Shown: piece by piece, positions 35,035 through 46,338 of the stretch
Layout of the letters: each line of letters begins with the position of its first letter
How positions within the stretch are numbered: the stretch's first letter is position 1
Assembly (NCBI GenBank): GCA_922989275.2
Contig: OV277864.1
Location: forward strand, 40,795,550-40,859,549
Direction of reading: 5' to 3'
Length of the DNA: 64,000 nucleotides
Source: Gari tellinella
Lineage: Eukaryota > Mollusca > Bivalvia > Cardiida > Psammobiidae
Made by a program: the position numbers and the translations under genes
The notes under the pieces: model-generated
Databases searched by the model: none
What the model was told of the DNA's origin: nothing
The model's input: only the letters and a program-made list of their open reading frames with translations

Positions 35035-35305
35035 GTTTTTATTTTATGTCGCTTTTAACAGTATTTCAGTCATATCCAGACGTCCAGCTAATAACAGGTG
35101 GTGGATGAACCCAGAAGTTCTTTATGCACTGTTTTAGGCACAAATCGGCAACTGGGTAGAACCACCTACCTTTCCCAAGGCAGCTGGAAGGCTTCCCCAC
35201 ATGACAAATCCGAATGACCAGACTGGGATTCGAACCCACAGTCGTGAAGAGCTTAGTGATGTAAGACATCGTGTACACAGTGTACTACACACTAAAGCCC
35301 AATTT
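35035..35305 (-). mobile_element. tRNA-derived SINE1, copy 2
   Basis: Starts about 45 bp after the exon 2 donor, antisense to the gene. The B box reads TGGGTTCGAATCCC in reverse (35225-35238); CAAATCGGCAACTGGGTAG is shared with the other copies. Confidence 0.8.
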
Positions 35306-35365
35306 AACTATGACCAGTGATAAAAAAAAAGTTTCTTGGTGTTGAAGGTAGATGACGACTCATAA

Positions 35366-35573
35366 CCCTTTACCCCATAGCCTGTTTCTAGTTTTGAAGA
35401 CAAGTGGCCACTTAAAGCAGGTTGGAAGTAAAGCAGACTGCACCTTAAGGTGCATTCTCCTTTACTTCAGCCTGCTTTTATGGTACCATCTTTCTTCTGT
35501 TACATGTTCATGACTATAGTATAAATAGGAACTACATGTATATTCTTCAGTGGAGGTAAAACTCAGGGCTCCA
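35366..35573 (+). mobile_element. PalA MITE, right end lost at a PalD insertion
   Basis: TAACCCTTTACCCCATAG at left; hairpin AAGCAGGTTGGAAGTAAAGC against GCCTGCTTTTA. It stops at CTTCAGTGGAGG, where PalD begins. Confidence 0.75.
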
Positions 35574-35756
35574 GATAAGGGGAGTATTTCAAAAACTAAA
35601 ATCTTTATTACTGCTTTAAACCCTATGGTGTCACTACTCATTAGAATCGTCCCTTCGAGGCGATTCTAATGAGTAGTAACACCATAGGATTTGATGTTGA
35701 AATGAGTGAGAAAATGTTGGATTTGTTCAGTTTACTCCCTCTTATCTGGAGCCCTG
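35574..35756 (+). mobile_element. PalD MITE, copy nested in PalA
   Basis: CAGGGCTCCAGATAAGGGG / CTTATCTGGAGCCCTG ends are fully inverse. Flanks AAAACT and AAAGCT agree at 5 of 6. A good reference copy. Confidence 0.85.
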
Positions 35757-36053
35757 AAAGCTGCTAAGCGGGATGAAAATAGAGCAGAAAACTGCAAACC
35801 AGCTGACTTTGTTCTATGAGGCCGAGGTCCCCTGGTTATTATATAATTCACACTGCTGTGCAAAACACTCCAATTACAACAATAGGTTTTCTCTGTGCAG
35901 TAGCAGTTCTCCCTATACATGGGAAAACACTGGAAGGACACTGGACCATGACAAAATAATCACATGAATAATTCATGAAGTCTTTCCCACTACATGACTG
36001 TATGTACATGGGATGTTTACTACAGCTATAAAACTCATAATTATATACATGTA

Positions 36054-36255
36054 CACTAAAACCCCTCTAATATGGTCTCTAAATTCTGTTATTTATTAGC
36101 TGTTTGAGGCAGGTGGCTGCTTAAAGCAAGGTGAAAGTAAAACAGAAAGCTCCTTCAGGAGCTTTCTGTTTCTCTGACACCTTGCTTTAAGCTGTCACCT
36201 GTATTTTATACAATCAATTGGCCATCTTTTTATTGGTCGTAATAGAGAGGTACTG
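36054..36255 (+). mobile_element. PalB MITE, full length
   Basis: TA-flanked: CACTAAAACCCCTCTAAT at left, AATAGAGAGG..ACTG then TA at right. The core pairs GCTTAAAGCAAGGTGAAAG with CACCTTGCTTTAAGC; AGCTCCTTCAGGAGCT at the centre. Confidence 0.8.
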
Positions 36256-36257
36256 TA

Positions 36258-36888
36258 TATATCGCTGGATTTCTATGTATAGATCTATACATGTTTAGCA
36301 ATGTTGTTTTGAACAGTTTTGTTAGTAAACAGTTCAGATAAAAAGTACATGCTCAGTATAAAACTATTTCTCTCTTAAAATTAGAAATGACTTATTGCAC
36401 TTCCTTTTCATATCTTTACCTATTCCTCTTAGAAAAGTAAAACATATCCACACATCATTTACCTATTCTCAGAGAAGAGTTTTAGTAGTTAACTAATGTA
36501 AGTCAGCTTTATGCAGGCCATGGGAAGCTTTTACCTAGTGTTAGTAGATGGCTTTTACTGTCTAAGCTTCAGGCACTTGATTTGGTCATTAAGATCGTTT
36601 ATGAAACTTGTAACTCTTTATCCTTTAGTCAGCTGGTAGTGATTGTTGTGATCTTGAATTCTGCACCCAGAGATGCCAAGTTGCAGCCCATCATGACACC
36701 TATATACATGTATGACACCTATTTAGGTCTCCCAACTTTTTCTATACAATCAAGATGGCATTCATCCCAGTATAGGCCAATAAAATTTAATGCTTCCACT
36801 CACTGCTGTTGGAAATATGATATTTTAAATTCACCATTGTGGTGTTGTATAGACAATACTTCTAGTTCTCCATATACAGCAAGATGTG
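36258..36888. other. Unassigned
   Basis: A 159-residue ORF (36582-37061) spans unrelated sequence and then runs into PalC, so it is not a gene. Confidence 0.5.
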
Positions 36889-36892
36889 TTAA

Positions 36893-37062
36893 CTCATTGA
36901 ACCATAGCGACAAGTATATAGTCATTTACAAACAGTGTACCTGTGAATATTACACTTGTCCCATGCAAACTATGAAGTCCCAGATCAGAGGGCTCCTACA
37001 GGAGTCCTCTGATCTGAGTCTGCACTGTTTGTCATTAATCAACATAAATGAAAAGCTCTAAT
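36893..37062 (+). mobile_element. PalC MITE
   Basis: TTAA at 36889, CTCATTGAACCATAGCGACA, outer pair TTTACAAACAGTGTACC and core CAGATCAGAGGGCTCC / GGAGTCCTCTGATC. The right end is truncated. Confidence 0.7.
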
Positions 37063-37215
37063 ATTAATAGCGGTACTGGTATCTGATTATTATTCAGACA
37101 GATAATGTTTGAATCAAAATTTGGTATAGTACAATGAAAACAGCAGTTTTTGACAGATTCTATTGATTCAGGCAAATGGTGTGAAAAAAATATTGCAAAG
37201 ACTGAAGTAACTGTT

Positions 37216-37292
37216 TAATTGCAGGATGAAAGTAATGCTGAAAGCTCCCACATAAGCTTTCAGCATTACTTGTGTTCTGCTGTTAGCTTCAA
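37216..37292 (+). mobile_element. PalB-like palindrome (GCATTACT variant)
   Basis: GATGAAAGTAATGCTGAAAG pairs with CTTTCAGCATTACTTG; the same variant is at 45331-45433. Confidence 0.6.
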
Positions 37293-37734
37293 CTTTTATA
37301 TCAGGCGACCCATTCATCTTATTTTGAGTGGCTGTTTACTACAGGCTATATTGAGGCTAGAAATGCTATATGCTACAACAAGCAGTGTAGACCCAAATTA
37401 AAAATGTAATCATCATGTTGCATAAAGGTGGTACAGTATCTCATGTTGGCTGTTACACTATTTGCACATTATATGTTATTTTACAGAAGTGCATTTACTA
37501 TTTAAGTTAATACAGTCATCAACATCTTTATCTAAAATAAGATCAAGAAAATGGTCCTCATTCAGTTAATGTTTGAATAAACTTTGATACAATTATTATA
37601 AATTCAACGGCCTATGCTTAACATAATTCGTTGTAGGGCTTGAAAGGATTTTTGGCTGTTATCCAGATTGTTACAGTCAGGTGTGAGACACAATTGTGGG
37701 AAAAAAACATTGCAAACATGTTAGATTCAGATTA

Positions 37735-37772
37735 ACCATAGCCTGTTTCTTATATTAAAGATAGGTGATCAC
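37735..37772 (+). mobile_element. PalA left end interrupted by PalC
   Basis: AACCATAGCCTGTTTCTTAT then ATAGGTGATCACTTAA; PalC starts at that TTAA (37773-37776). Confidence 0.65.
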
Positions 37773-37776
37773 TTAA

Positions 37777-37980
37777 CCACATTCAACCCTAGTGACGAGT
37801 ATACTCATCATTTACAAACAGTGTACATGTGAGGATTTCACTTGTCCCATGCAGACAGCAAACAGTGTAGACCCTGATCAGAGGGCTCCTTCAGGATCCC
37901 TCTGATCAGGGTCTACACTGTTTGTCTTTTTGAAAAATATTGTTAAAATCAACCTTAAATAGTCAAAAATGGACTAGACT
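37777..37980 (+). mobile_element. PalC MITE nested in PalA
   Basis: CCACATTCAACCCTAGTGAC, then AAACAGTGTAGACCCTGATC and its inverse. It ends where repeat R1 begins, so the right terminus is missing. Confidence 0.7.
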
Positions 37981-37982
37981 TA

Positions 37983-38575
37983 TTATGCCCCCGGCATCGA
38001 CAGATACGGGAGCATATAGTAATCGTCCTGTCCGTCCGTGTGTGCGTCCGTAACAAGATTAAGTAGATTTTACCGTTTCGTCTAGCATCAACACTGCTTA
38101 CCCAAATGGTTTGATACTTATACAGTTGTTGCCTTGGACCATTTCCTATCCACCAATATCACCCAACTTTAATTTTGACCTTGACCTAATTTGGACTTAG
38201 AATATGTTAAATAGGCTATTTCTTGGTTAACTAGAATTTACCGTTTTGTCTAGCATCAACACAACTGACTACAATGCTTTGATCATTATACAGTTGTTGC
38301 TTTGGACCATTCCCTATTCACCAATATCACCAAACTTTGATTTTGACCTTGACCTTGACCTAAACTGAACTTAGAATATTTTAAAAGGGCTCTTTCTCGG
38401 TTAACTAGATTTTACCGTTTCGTCTAGCATCAACACTGTTTACTACAATGCTTAAATACTCATACAGTTATTGCCTTTGACCATTACCAACTCAGTTTGA
38501 CCCTGACCTTGACCAAATTTGGACTTAGAAAAGAACGTATTGTCAAGGATGCCACCGGGGGACATAAGCGTTTAT
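37983..38575 (+). repeat. Repeat R1, copy 2
   Basis: ATGCCCCCGGCATCGACAG at left. Units with CCGTTTCGTCTAGCATCAAC recur near 38070, 38240 and 38415; GGATGCCACCGGGGGACAT at right. Inverse orientation to 1905-2845. Confidence 0.75.
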
Positions 38576-38679
38576 TGAATGCGCATTCTTGTTTTGAAAC
38601 TGGAATTGTCAATTAAAAGTTTCAGGGGTGAATGAGTTCAAGCATGTTGTCTATTATTGATGCAAACAGTGTAGACACT

Positions 38680-38775
38680 GTCAGAGCCCCAGATAAGGAA
38701 AGTATTTTAAATACGAAGATCTTATGCCTCTACTAAACCCTACACTGTGACCACTCAATTGTTAAAAACCTTTCA
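38680..38775 (+). mobile_element. PalD fragment
   Basis: CAGAGCCCCAGATAAGGAAA, then decays after ACTAAACCCTACACTGTG. Confidence 0.5.
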
Positions 38776-38930
38776 GAAACATTTGACTCATTCCTTATAA
38801 AGTGAGCATTTCAAAACCTAGAATTCTTATGATTCCATTGTGGCAACAAACGAGAAGCATTTTAGATACTAAAATTATGTTTTCTGAAGAGTCTAAATGT
38901 GTTAGGAGAGTGAATATTAAAACTGTTTAA

Positions 38931-39165
38931 TGCTTTGCCCCATAGCCTGTTTCTAGTTTTGAATTTGTACAACCAATTAAAACATTTTGATAGAAAAGCA
39001 GAATGCTCCTAAGGAAAGGAGCATTCTGCTTTACTTTCAACCTGTTTTAAGCTTCTATCTGCAAAGATACTGGAAATGCCATCAGTGCTTCATGCTCAGG
39101 ACTTCCTGAGTGGGATTTATACTTTCCTTAGTGTTGAAATAATTAGAGGTGTAAAAATGCATACA
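38931..39165 (+). mobile_element. PalA MITE, diverged
   Basis: TGCCCCATAGCCTGTTTCTA at left; hairpin AGAATGCTCCTAAGGAAAGG / GGAGCATTCTGC. Right end decayed. Confidence 0.65.
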
Positions 39166-39185
39166 TGTACCATATTTATAGAGTA

Positions 39186-39531
39186 CAGCGTTCCCTCTCT
39201 ACAATGGCCCTCCTTACAACGACTCCCTCCTTACAACGACATTCGCCGCTGTTCCCAAGAAAATTATGTTTTATGCTTGAACTGATGCATCATCGTCTAC
39301 TAAAAATTGTTGTCTGCTGTTTTTCTTACATAAATTACATTTTGACAGAAAAAACATAATGACAAATGACAAACAGCTTGAATCCAGATCAGACGCCGCG
39401 TTACGCGGCGTCTGATCTAGATTCAAGCTGTTTGCAAATGTAAAATAAGTTCCCTCCCTATAGCGACTCCCTTCGAACAACGCACACAATCTGTGTCTCC
39501 CATTGGGTGTCGTTGTAGAGAGGGAGCGCTG
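39186..39531. mobile_element. PalE-core element with TA-CAGCG ends
   Basis: TA at 39184-39185 and 39532-39533. Ends CAGCGTTCCCTCTCTACAA and TTGTAGAGAGGGAGCGCTG are inverse. At the centre (39364-39436), AAACAGCTTGAATCCAGATC and GACGCCGCGTTACGCGGCGTC form a near-perfect hairpin. TA-flanked ends suggest Tc1/mariner-type mobilisation. Confidence 0.85.
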
Positions 39532-39749
39532 TATAATGGTTTAAATGGTTCCTGTTGCAACATACAAGTTAAATTTGTTTTTGATAATTTTAAAGCCCTT
39601 TTGATTTTGTTTGCCAGAGGTTAGGTTTGTTTTGCTTTGATGTTGATGGTGGTTGATCGTTGAAAACACTTTGAACTCTGGAACATGAATATTGTCACCT
39701 CAAAATGTTGTCTGCTTTTAATTCTGTTCAGATACAGAGGAGTGGCAGC

Positions 39750-40199
39750 TCATGCCCCATAAATACGCCGTTAAATGCCGCTAATTTATCCCTCCATTGA
39801 AGAAAATTATTCCAATTTATACAGTCATGAATACATGTATGTGTTATAAGAAATATTTTCTATATTCTAGCAGATGGTAGCTTAAAGCATGCTGAACCTG
39901 CTTTAACCCTTTGAACCCTAGTCCCGCATTTAGGCGTTCTTTTCAAACAGTGTACATATGAAAAGTGCACTTGTCCTATGCAAACAGTGAATACCCAGAT
40001 CAGAGGGCTCCTTACGGAGCCCTCTGATCTAGGTATTCACTGTTTGTCATAATGCAAAACATTGACAAAAACAACCCTTAAAAGTCAGAAATGGACTAGA
40101 CTAAAAAGGAAACTGGGATTGTCCATTTGATGTTTCAGGGAGGAAAGAGTTAAGTGGTCAACAATCTTCAATACTAGAAACAGGCTATGGGGTAATTGG
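39750..40199 (-). mobile_element. PalA MITE with a complete PalC inserted in its core
   Basis: Left part 39750-39902 and right part 40154-40199 (GTGGTCAACAATC..CTATGGGGTAATTGG) are the two sides of one PalA, separated by PalC at TTAA. Removing PalC plus one TTAA restores CCTGCTTTAAGTGGTCA exactly. Confidence 0.85.
39907..40149 (+). mobile_element. PalC MITE, full length reference copy
   Basis: 243 bp between TTAA 39903-39906 and TTAA 40150-40153. Left end CCCTTTGAACCCTAGTCCCG, right end CAGGGAGGAAAGAG. Central hairpin: AAACAGTGAATACCCAGATC, then AGAGGGCTCC and inverse. Confidence 0.85.
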
Positions 40200-40231
40200 T
40201 TAACCGAATTCCTCTTCATAAGGAACATTAA

Positions 40232-40474
40232 CCCTTTACCTGATAGCCTATTTCTAGTATTGAAGATAGTTGACCACTTAAAGCAGGTTGAAAGTAAAGC
40301 AGAATGCGCCTTAGGGCGCATTCTTCTTTACTTTCAGCCAGCTTTAAGCTTCCATGTGATAAAACATAGAAATATTCCCTATACTATATATTCATGGCTA
40401 ATTAAATTGGAACTATTTTCTTCAGCGGAAGAATAAATCATATCCGCTAAAAGGCGCTTCCATGGGGGAAAGGG
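40232..40474 (+). mobile_element. PalA MITE, full length
   Basis: TTAA 40228-40231 and 40475-40478; 243 bp. The hairpin has GCGCCTTAGGGCGC at the centre. Confidence 0.85.
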
Positions 40475-40763
40475 TTAAGGACACCTGAGACTCTTTCTGT
40501 AACATTCATTGATGATGATGATACTGAATACAGGTGGCAATTAAAAGACAGATGAAAGTTAGACAGAGAGCTTTTGAATGGAGGAAGGAGTCTTGAGTCC
40601 CTTGACTGCCTTCTGTTGTGAGCAGCACAGCTATTTGAGATTCAGAAGTCACTTCAGTTAAAGGAATGTATTTGTTGTCAAAACAATGATGCAATTGTTT
40701 TATCATCCCTACTCAACAGGAAAATGAATGCAGCATGTATATGTACTGCAATTCCTGTATTAA

Positions 40764-41006
40764 CCCACTACCCCATGGCTTGTTTCTAGTTTTGAAGACA
40801 GGTTACCACTTAAAGCAGGTTGAAAGTAAAGCAGAATGCGCCATAGGCGCATTCTGCTTTACTTTCAGCCTGCTTTAAGCTATCATCTACTAGTATAAAC
40901 AAAATGTATCCTATGCTGCACATTCATAACTGTATAAAATGGAATTATTTTCTTCAGTGGAGGAATAGATTAAAGGCGTAAATAGGCGTATTTATGGGGT
41001 AATGGG
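40764..41006 (+). mobile_element. PalA MITE, full length
   Basis: TTAA 40760-40763 and 41007-41010; CCCACTACCCCATGG / TATGGGGTAATGGG; hairpin centre GCGCCATAGGCGC. 243 bp. Confidence 0.85.
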
Positions 41007-41068
41007 TTAACCTCAATCACTTGTAGCTTAACTACAGTCTTGAAGTTGAATATAAATCTTTTCATTTC

Positions 41069-41190
41069 AGATGGTAGCTTAAAGCACGCTGAAAGTAAAG
41101 CAGAAGGCACATTCTGCTTTAGTTTCTCTTAACTTTTGATAAAAGTTCTGCTTTACTTGTAACTTAATTGCTAGAAACTGATACCTGTCT
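41069..41190. mobile_element. PalA fragments, scrambled
   Basis: GATGGTAGCTTAAAGCACGC, AGAAGGCACATTCTGC; both ends missing. Confidence 0.5.
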
Positions 41191-41246
41191 TTTAAACTAG
41201 AAACTGTAAGGCATGTGTATTTCTGCTTTCATTTTAACCTGCTTAA

Positions 41247-41371
41247 CCCATTACCCCATAAATACGCCTTTAATTTATTCCTCATCTGAAGAAAATGGTT
41301 AGGCGCATCCTGCTTTACTTTCAACCTGCTTTACTGATTTCAAATCTGTAAACAGGCTATGGGGTAATGGA
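41247..41371 (-). mobile_element. PalA internal-deletion derivative (125 bp)
   Basis: TTAA 41243-41246 and 41372-41375 with intact CCCATTACCCCATAA and TATGGGGTAATGG ends, but one hairpin arm is deleted. Confidence 0.75.
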
Positions 41372-41656
41372 TTAAAAGTAGTTACCCGTGTCTTCAAAAC
41401 TAGAAACAGGCTGAGTAATTATTCTTCAATGAGATGCCGCTTAACACAAGTTAAACCGGATTGAAACACAGCGGGACTAAATACTCGGTCCCCCATACTT
41501 ATCGTGGGAGGGTGATATTTTCCACTTGATTGCCTTGTCAAGTCATCATGCATGTTTTACAACCATCTTATCAATGATGGTAATGTCTGCATATGTGGTT
41601 ATATTTTGATATCATAATTCATATGTGGCTCATGTATTTTGTGACATAATTATATA

Positions 41657-41866
41657 CAGTAAAACCTCTATTGCGACCACTAAATTGTTTTAATTATTAG
41701 GTGTATATGACAGGTAACTGCTTAAAGCAAGGTGACAGTAAAACAGAAAGCTGAAAGCTCCTTAAGGAGCTTTCTGTTTTACTTTCACCTTGCTTTAAGC
41801 AGTCACCTGTCTTTTATACTATCAATTAGCCTTCGTTTAAGCGGTTGTAATAGAGAGGTTTTACTC
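41657..41866 (+). mobile_element. PalB MITE
   Basis: TA then CAGTAAAACCTCTATTGCGA at left, AATAGAGAGGTTTTACT at right. The hairpin has AGCTCCTTAAGGAGCT at the centre plus a short duplicated GAAAGCT. Confidence 0.8.
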
Positions 41867-42529
41867 TACAATGTAAATTCAAACTGCGGCATAGTACAGC
41901 CAAGCCTGTGTTATGTTTTAGTTTTTGTCCAGTATTTTATAAGCAGTCACCTGTCTAACTCTTTTCATGCTAGTGGCAAAATAATGTTTACCTAAATGTA
42001 AGTAATTCAGATGCGAATAAGATGCCAAGTAAAATGGTGACTGATCTGAATCCAAACTGTTAGTCACCGTTTGCAAAGGTAATCAGGATTTCATGGTTAG
42101 TGTACAAAAAGCTACTATAAACGTAGTAGTGGAAAGTTGTAAAGATCGTAGGTGATAGAAGTATGTAGAATGTGTTTTACCTGTCAATGATCAGTTGAGG
42201 TTTGTTACGTGACATTTGATTGGCTATCAATGAAATTGAAAAACAGATTGATATTTCCCTCCTATTACCATGAGTCATGGATTATTTTGAAAGAGACAGA
42301 AATAAAGAAAAACCTGTGTATATGGCCAGTAAATAGTTACGGTGATGTCTTGCAACAGTTAACTGCGTAACCCACTACTCCATAAAAACGCCTTTTTACG
42401 CCTTTATGTCTTTCAACACTAAGTAACTCTTGTGGGTTATTTAAAGTTCCCTTGTGGATCTTTTTAATTAGCAAAATATGAACCAGTCTACTTGGAATTA
42501 TTGATAGCTTAATATATACTGGTCTTAAT
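41867..42529. other. Unassigned with a PalE/PalF scrap
   Basis: CTAACTCTTTTCATGCTAG (41956) and ATCTGAATCCAAACTGTTAG (42044) are eroded PalF/PalE text. No gene. Confidence 0.4.
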
Positions 42530-42648
42530 TAGAAAACAGTGTAGACCTAGATCAGAGGTTTCCTATAGGAGCCCTCTGATCTGGGTCTACACTGTTTTCA
42601 AATGTATTGAGTATATTTTAAACAGAGCCATGGTGTTGAAAGAGTTAA
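42530..42648 (+). mobile_element. PalC core with right end only
   Basis: AAACAGTGTAGACCTAGATC / GATCTGGGTCTACACTGTTT hairpin (about 42534-42598), then TTGAAAGAG and TTAA. Confidence 0.65.
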
Positions 42649-43107
42649 GTCTAAAAACTGTCTATATTTCTTCTTTCCAATGGTTGCTTAATATTCGTCA
42701 TAACAAGTATTACTGTCTTTTTAAAGAGTTTCAAATATGTGTAACATTTTTGATACATGAAATGAGTATTTATCAAACTAAGATACATGTAATTATTTAT
42801 AGGTTCTATCCTGATCAAATCTGATACCAAGTAAATCAGATGTTACGGTCTGTTTTAACTACATAAGGTTGCCTAAATACATGTATATATAAAGAGAAGA
42901 AAGATACTTTCATATTTTCAGCAGGCTATGTTTTGAGTAAATGCTGTTGATTGTTGACCCTAGTGTTGAAATTCATAATTCAAATGCCTAAAGCCAGGTG
43001 CTAAACAGTTCATTAAACATTTGCGCGCTATGTCATTTTCAAAATTACTTAGTGGTTGGATGTCTTTGTCTTCAATTTTAGTTTAAAATGCAACAACTGA
43101 ATCTGAT
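42649..43107. other. Unassigned
   Basis: No gene or repeat recognised. Confidence 0.4.
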
Positions 43108-43180
43108 AATTGAACAGCTTTGATTCAGACCAGGCCCCACATTTTAACGACCCTGATCTTAACCCAGACTGTTTGCAAAA
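43108..43180 (+). mobile_element. Eroded PalE core
   Basis: GAACAGCTTTGATTCAGACC and TTAACCCAGACTGTTTGC. Confidence 0.45.
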
Positions 43181-43569
43181 GTTGTCAACAATTTTAAAAT
43201 ACTATTACCTATACAATCCAATTGTGTGTAAGGCAGGTCTATGTGTTTCAAAGAAAGTAGCTAAAACAACTAGTTTGTATACATTAGAGGGCTATAGCTT
43301 CTTTTGTGATGGACAGGTCTAACTGTAGTTTAAAAGTTGTTGTATAAGTTGTAATACCAATATGGACTGTAATAAAGAAAAGAATGAATAAGATTAGATA
43401 AAAAGTGAAACTGATTTGCCATTATGGAATGTTTACATTTTGTGTAACAACTTGTTTATTATGATAATTTACAATGCCAAACTGTTCAGTCATATTTGTC
43501 TCAGCCAACAATGTTAGTCATCACAAGTAAAGCAGTCATCTATGAATTTGATCACCCAAAAAGGCTGTT

Positions 43570-43675
43570 TCTATGTTAAGGGTAGGCAGCTGCATAAAGC
43601 AGGAAGAGAGTAAAGCAGAAAGCTCCTTTAGGAGCTTTTCTGTTTTACTCTCTTTCTGCTTTAAGCTATCACCTA
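43570..43675 (+). mobile_element. PalB-like palindrome
   Basis: AAAGCAGGAAGAGAGTAAAG pairs with TTTACTCTCTTTCTGCTTT; AGCTCCTTTAGGAGCT at the centre. PalD follows directly. Confidence 0.7.
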
Positions 43676-43870
43676 CAGGGCTTCAGATAAGAGGGAGTAT
43701 AAATTGAACAAATCCGTCATTTTCTCACTTGTGTTAGCACCAAATCCTATGGTGTTACTACTCATTAGAATCCTCTCTTCGAGACAGTTCTAATAAGTAG
43801 TGACACCATAGGGTTTAATGCAGAAATAAAGATTTTAGTTTTTGAAAAACTCCCCTTATCTGGAGCTCTG
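43676..43870 (-). mobile_element. PalD MITE
   Basis: CAGGGCTTCAGATAAG / CTTATCTGGAGCTCTG. Flanks CACCTA and CATCTA agree at 5 of 6. Confidence 0.8.
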
Positions 43871-44058
43871 CATCTATCAGTGACTCAGAAATTCAAATAG
43901 ATGTTTTCATTATAATGGTGACTGTAGTAGGGTTATACTGTAGTATAATCAGTAGTTTGTATTTTATCCCAGTCCTTCCTGCCCACTACAATGTCACCAT
44001 TGATTGCCCATCAACAGCTGAATGTCCTGGTTGTGGAGTGATTTGGCTACTGTTTTAA

Positions 44059-44377
44059 CCCATTACCCCATAGCCTGTTTCTAATTTTGATGACGGGTAG
44101 CCACTTAAAGCAGGATGAATGTAAAGCAGAATTTATGCCATAGCCTGTTATAAGTTATGAAGACAGGTAGCCACTTAAAGCAGACTGAATGTAAAGCTGA
44201 ATGTGCCTTAAGGCACATTCTGCTTTACTTCCAGCCTGCTTTAAGCTACTATCTACTAGGATGAAGAAATGTTACTTATGGTACATATTCATGGCTGTAT
44301 AAAGTGGACCTACATGTATTTTCCTTCAGTGGAGTAATAAATTAAAGCTATAAAAGGAGTATATATGGAGTAATGGG
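44059..44377 (+). mobile_element. PalA MITE with duplicated left arm
   Basis: TTAA 44055-44058 and 44378-44381. The left arm (GCCATAGCCTG..CCACTTAAAGCAG) occurs twice before the single right arm, giving 319 bp. Confidence 0.8.
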
Positions 44378-45010
44378 TTAAACAGATTAGACAAATCAAT
44401 TAAAATGTCAAATGGTATTGATCTAGATCAGATTCCAAATGTAATTATCTAGCAAAGCAGTTTTTCGCTCGGGCCATTTAAGTCTGTATGCTAACATGGA
44501 AATGATTACCTTTGCAAGCAGTTTTTATACAGAAAAGACGCCAAGTAACTGAGTGTCTCATCAGAATCCAAGCTGTTTGACAATCTGACCCTATTCTGAT
44601 AAAGATTATTGAAAGATTTACTTTGAAAAATAATCAGCAAGCAATTGTTCATTATATCTTTAAAAGGATTAAATGGATGGCTGTTTTATGCAGTACTGGA
44701 TCCCGGATTTTGACTATTTGGGTTGGACTACAGTAAGTGGGCGTATATTTAAAGTGCAAGCATGGATAATGGGCGAGATGCATTTATATACAGGCACGAT
44801 GTGTTACAAGAAAAAAGAGCTTTAAAGTTGATCCAGATCAGACATTTGATTTCTAAAGCATATTAGCAGATTTTTAACCCTTTTCTACTGCAGCAATTTA
44901 GTGACTTCTTTGTAATTGTCACCTACAAGGTATCTGGGGCCCGTCATATGAAACTGTATGACAAATATTGTTGTAAGTCAGATTATAAACTTCTTATCAT
45001 GTTTTTCTTC
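44378..45010. other. Unassigned with an eroded PalE core
   Basis: TTTGCAAGCAGTTTTTATAC and GAATCCAAGCTGTTTGAC at about 44513-44580. No gene. Confidence 0.4.
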
Positions 45011-45092
45011 ATCTAATCTTGTCTTGTGACATCTCTTTGGAATCGTCTTTTCAAGACGATTTCAAAGAGATGTCACAAGACAGGATTAGATA
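45011..45092. repeat. 82-bp hairpin, unique in window
   Basis: ATCTAATCTTGTCTTGTGAC pairs with GTCACAAGACAGGATTAGAT; the centre is CGTCTTTTCAAGACG. Two or three mismatches only. Confidence 0.8.
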
Positions 45093-45330
45093 GAGAAATC
45101 GGAAATTAGATGAATTTTACAGTTTTGACCCTTGACAGTTTTTGTTGTAAGACGTTTAGTAAGACAGACCCCTTGTCTGTTACATCAGATTGGGATGACT
45201 TAAAGTACATGCTAACTGCTGCACATCGAGTAAAACATATTTGTATCCCCAGTCTTCATAGACATGTATGTATACAGTACATCTTATCTTAATTGACATA
45301 TCAGTAATTTATCAGTAAACGATCTTTATA

Positions 45331-45433
45331 TACAGGTGGCTGCTTAATGCAGGACAAAAAGTAATGCAGAAAGCTCCTAATGGAGCTTTCTGCATTACTT
45401 GTGTCCTGAATTAAGCTGCCACCTGTCTTAAAG
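45331..45433 (+). mobile_element. PalB-like palindrome (GCATTACT variant)
   Basis: ACAGGTGGCTGCTTAATGC and GCAGAAAGCTCCTAATGGAG pair with their inverse down to TTAAGCTGCCACCTGT. Confidence 0.75.
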
Positions 45434-45759
45434 TCTTAGAATCAGGCTAATTTTGTGTTGGGATAGACAGGTTTGAACTGTATATCCGAGTTACCATGCT
45501 TATTACAAGCACATCGGAAATATCCACTTTAAACAAGCTGGCTGCATCACCTGATGGTTGTGAACTGATAACGCCCAGGTTCCTTGAGTAAGTCAACGAC
45601 CAGGAACAGCCCGCCTCCACCTTAAGGGCCGTTCTCTTGCTATATACAGGCATATTGATAAAGATAACTGTGCAAACAGATCGGATCCCGATGAAATGAC
45701 ATGTAACTTGGCATCTCATAGCAATCCAATCAGTTTTGCCTTCAAATAGTACTTTTATA

Positions 45760-45955
45760 ATAGCAATAAGGGAGAAAAAGTCGATTTCAAATTTGTAGAA
45801 TACAGCGTTTGTCATGCAGACAAACTTGTAAAGGTAGACTATTTTTAGAGAAGATAATTTGTTCAGTAAGAGACCTGTCACTTGTCAGCATTTGGTAAGG
45901 GGTTTAGCTGTCTTCTACAAATTTGGAATTTGACGCTTTCTTCCCTATTGCTATT
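45760..45955. repeat. Stem-loop with ~40-bp arms
   Basis: ATAGCAATAAGGGAGAAAAA and TTTCAAATTTGTAGAA pair with TTCTACAAATTTGGAA and TTTCTTCCCTATTGCTAT across a ~115-bp loop. Confidence 0.75.
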
Positions 45956-46038
45956 AGAGAAGTGTAACAATCCAAATGTCAAACAGACACCGACACGTGA
46001 GTGCTTCTGGTGCCACCATGAGTTGTTTCAGTATTTAA

Positions 46039-46266
46039 CCCATTACCCCATAGCCTGTTTCTAGTTTTGATTATAGGTGACCATTTAAAGCAGGCTGAAA
46101 GTAAAGCAGAATGTGCTTTACTTTCAGCCTGATTTAAGCTACAACCTCGCAGAATATAGAACATATATCTTCTGATGCATAATAATTACATTGTACTGTA
46201 CAAATTGAATCTATTTTCCTCAGTGAAAGATAATGGCGTAAAAAGGCGTATTTATGGGGTAATGGG
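46039..46266 (+). mobile_element. PalA MITE
   Basis: TTAACCCATTACCCCATAG / TATGGGGTAATGGGTTAC. The palindrome centre has shrunk to AGAATGTGCTTTACTTTC. Confidence 0.8.
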
Positions 46267-46338
46267 TTACAGACATATAGCTTAAAACATGCTGAAAGTA
46301 AAGCAAAAAGCTTCTTTTTTCTTTAAAGTCTGTTCCAA

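Noticed and set aside
36582..37061. 159-residue plus ORF
   Set aside because: Crosses from unique DNA into a PalC hairpin; no domain.
45447..45881. 144-residue minus ORF
   Set aside because: Overlaps one arm of the 45760-45955 stem-loop and shows no recognisable domain.
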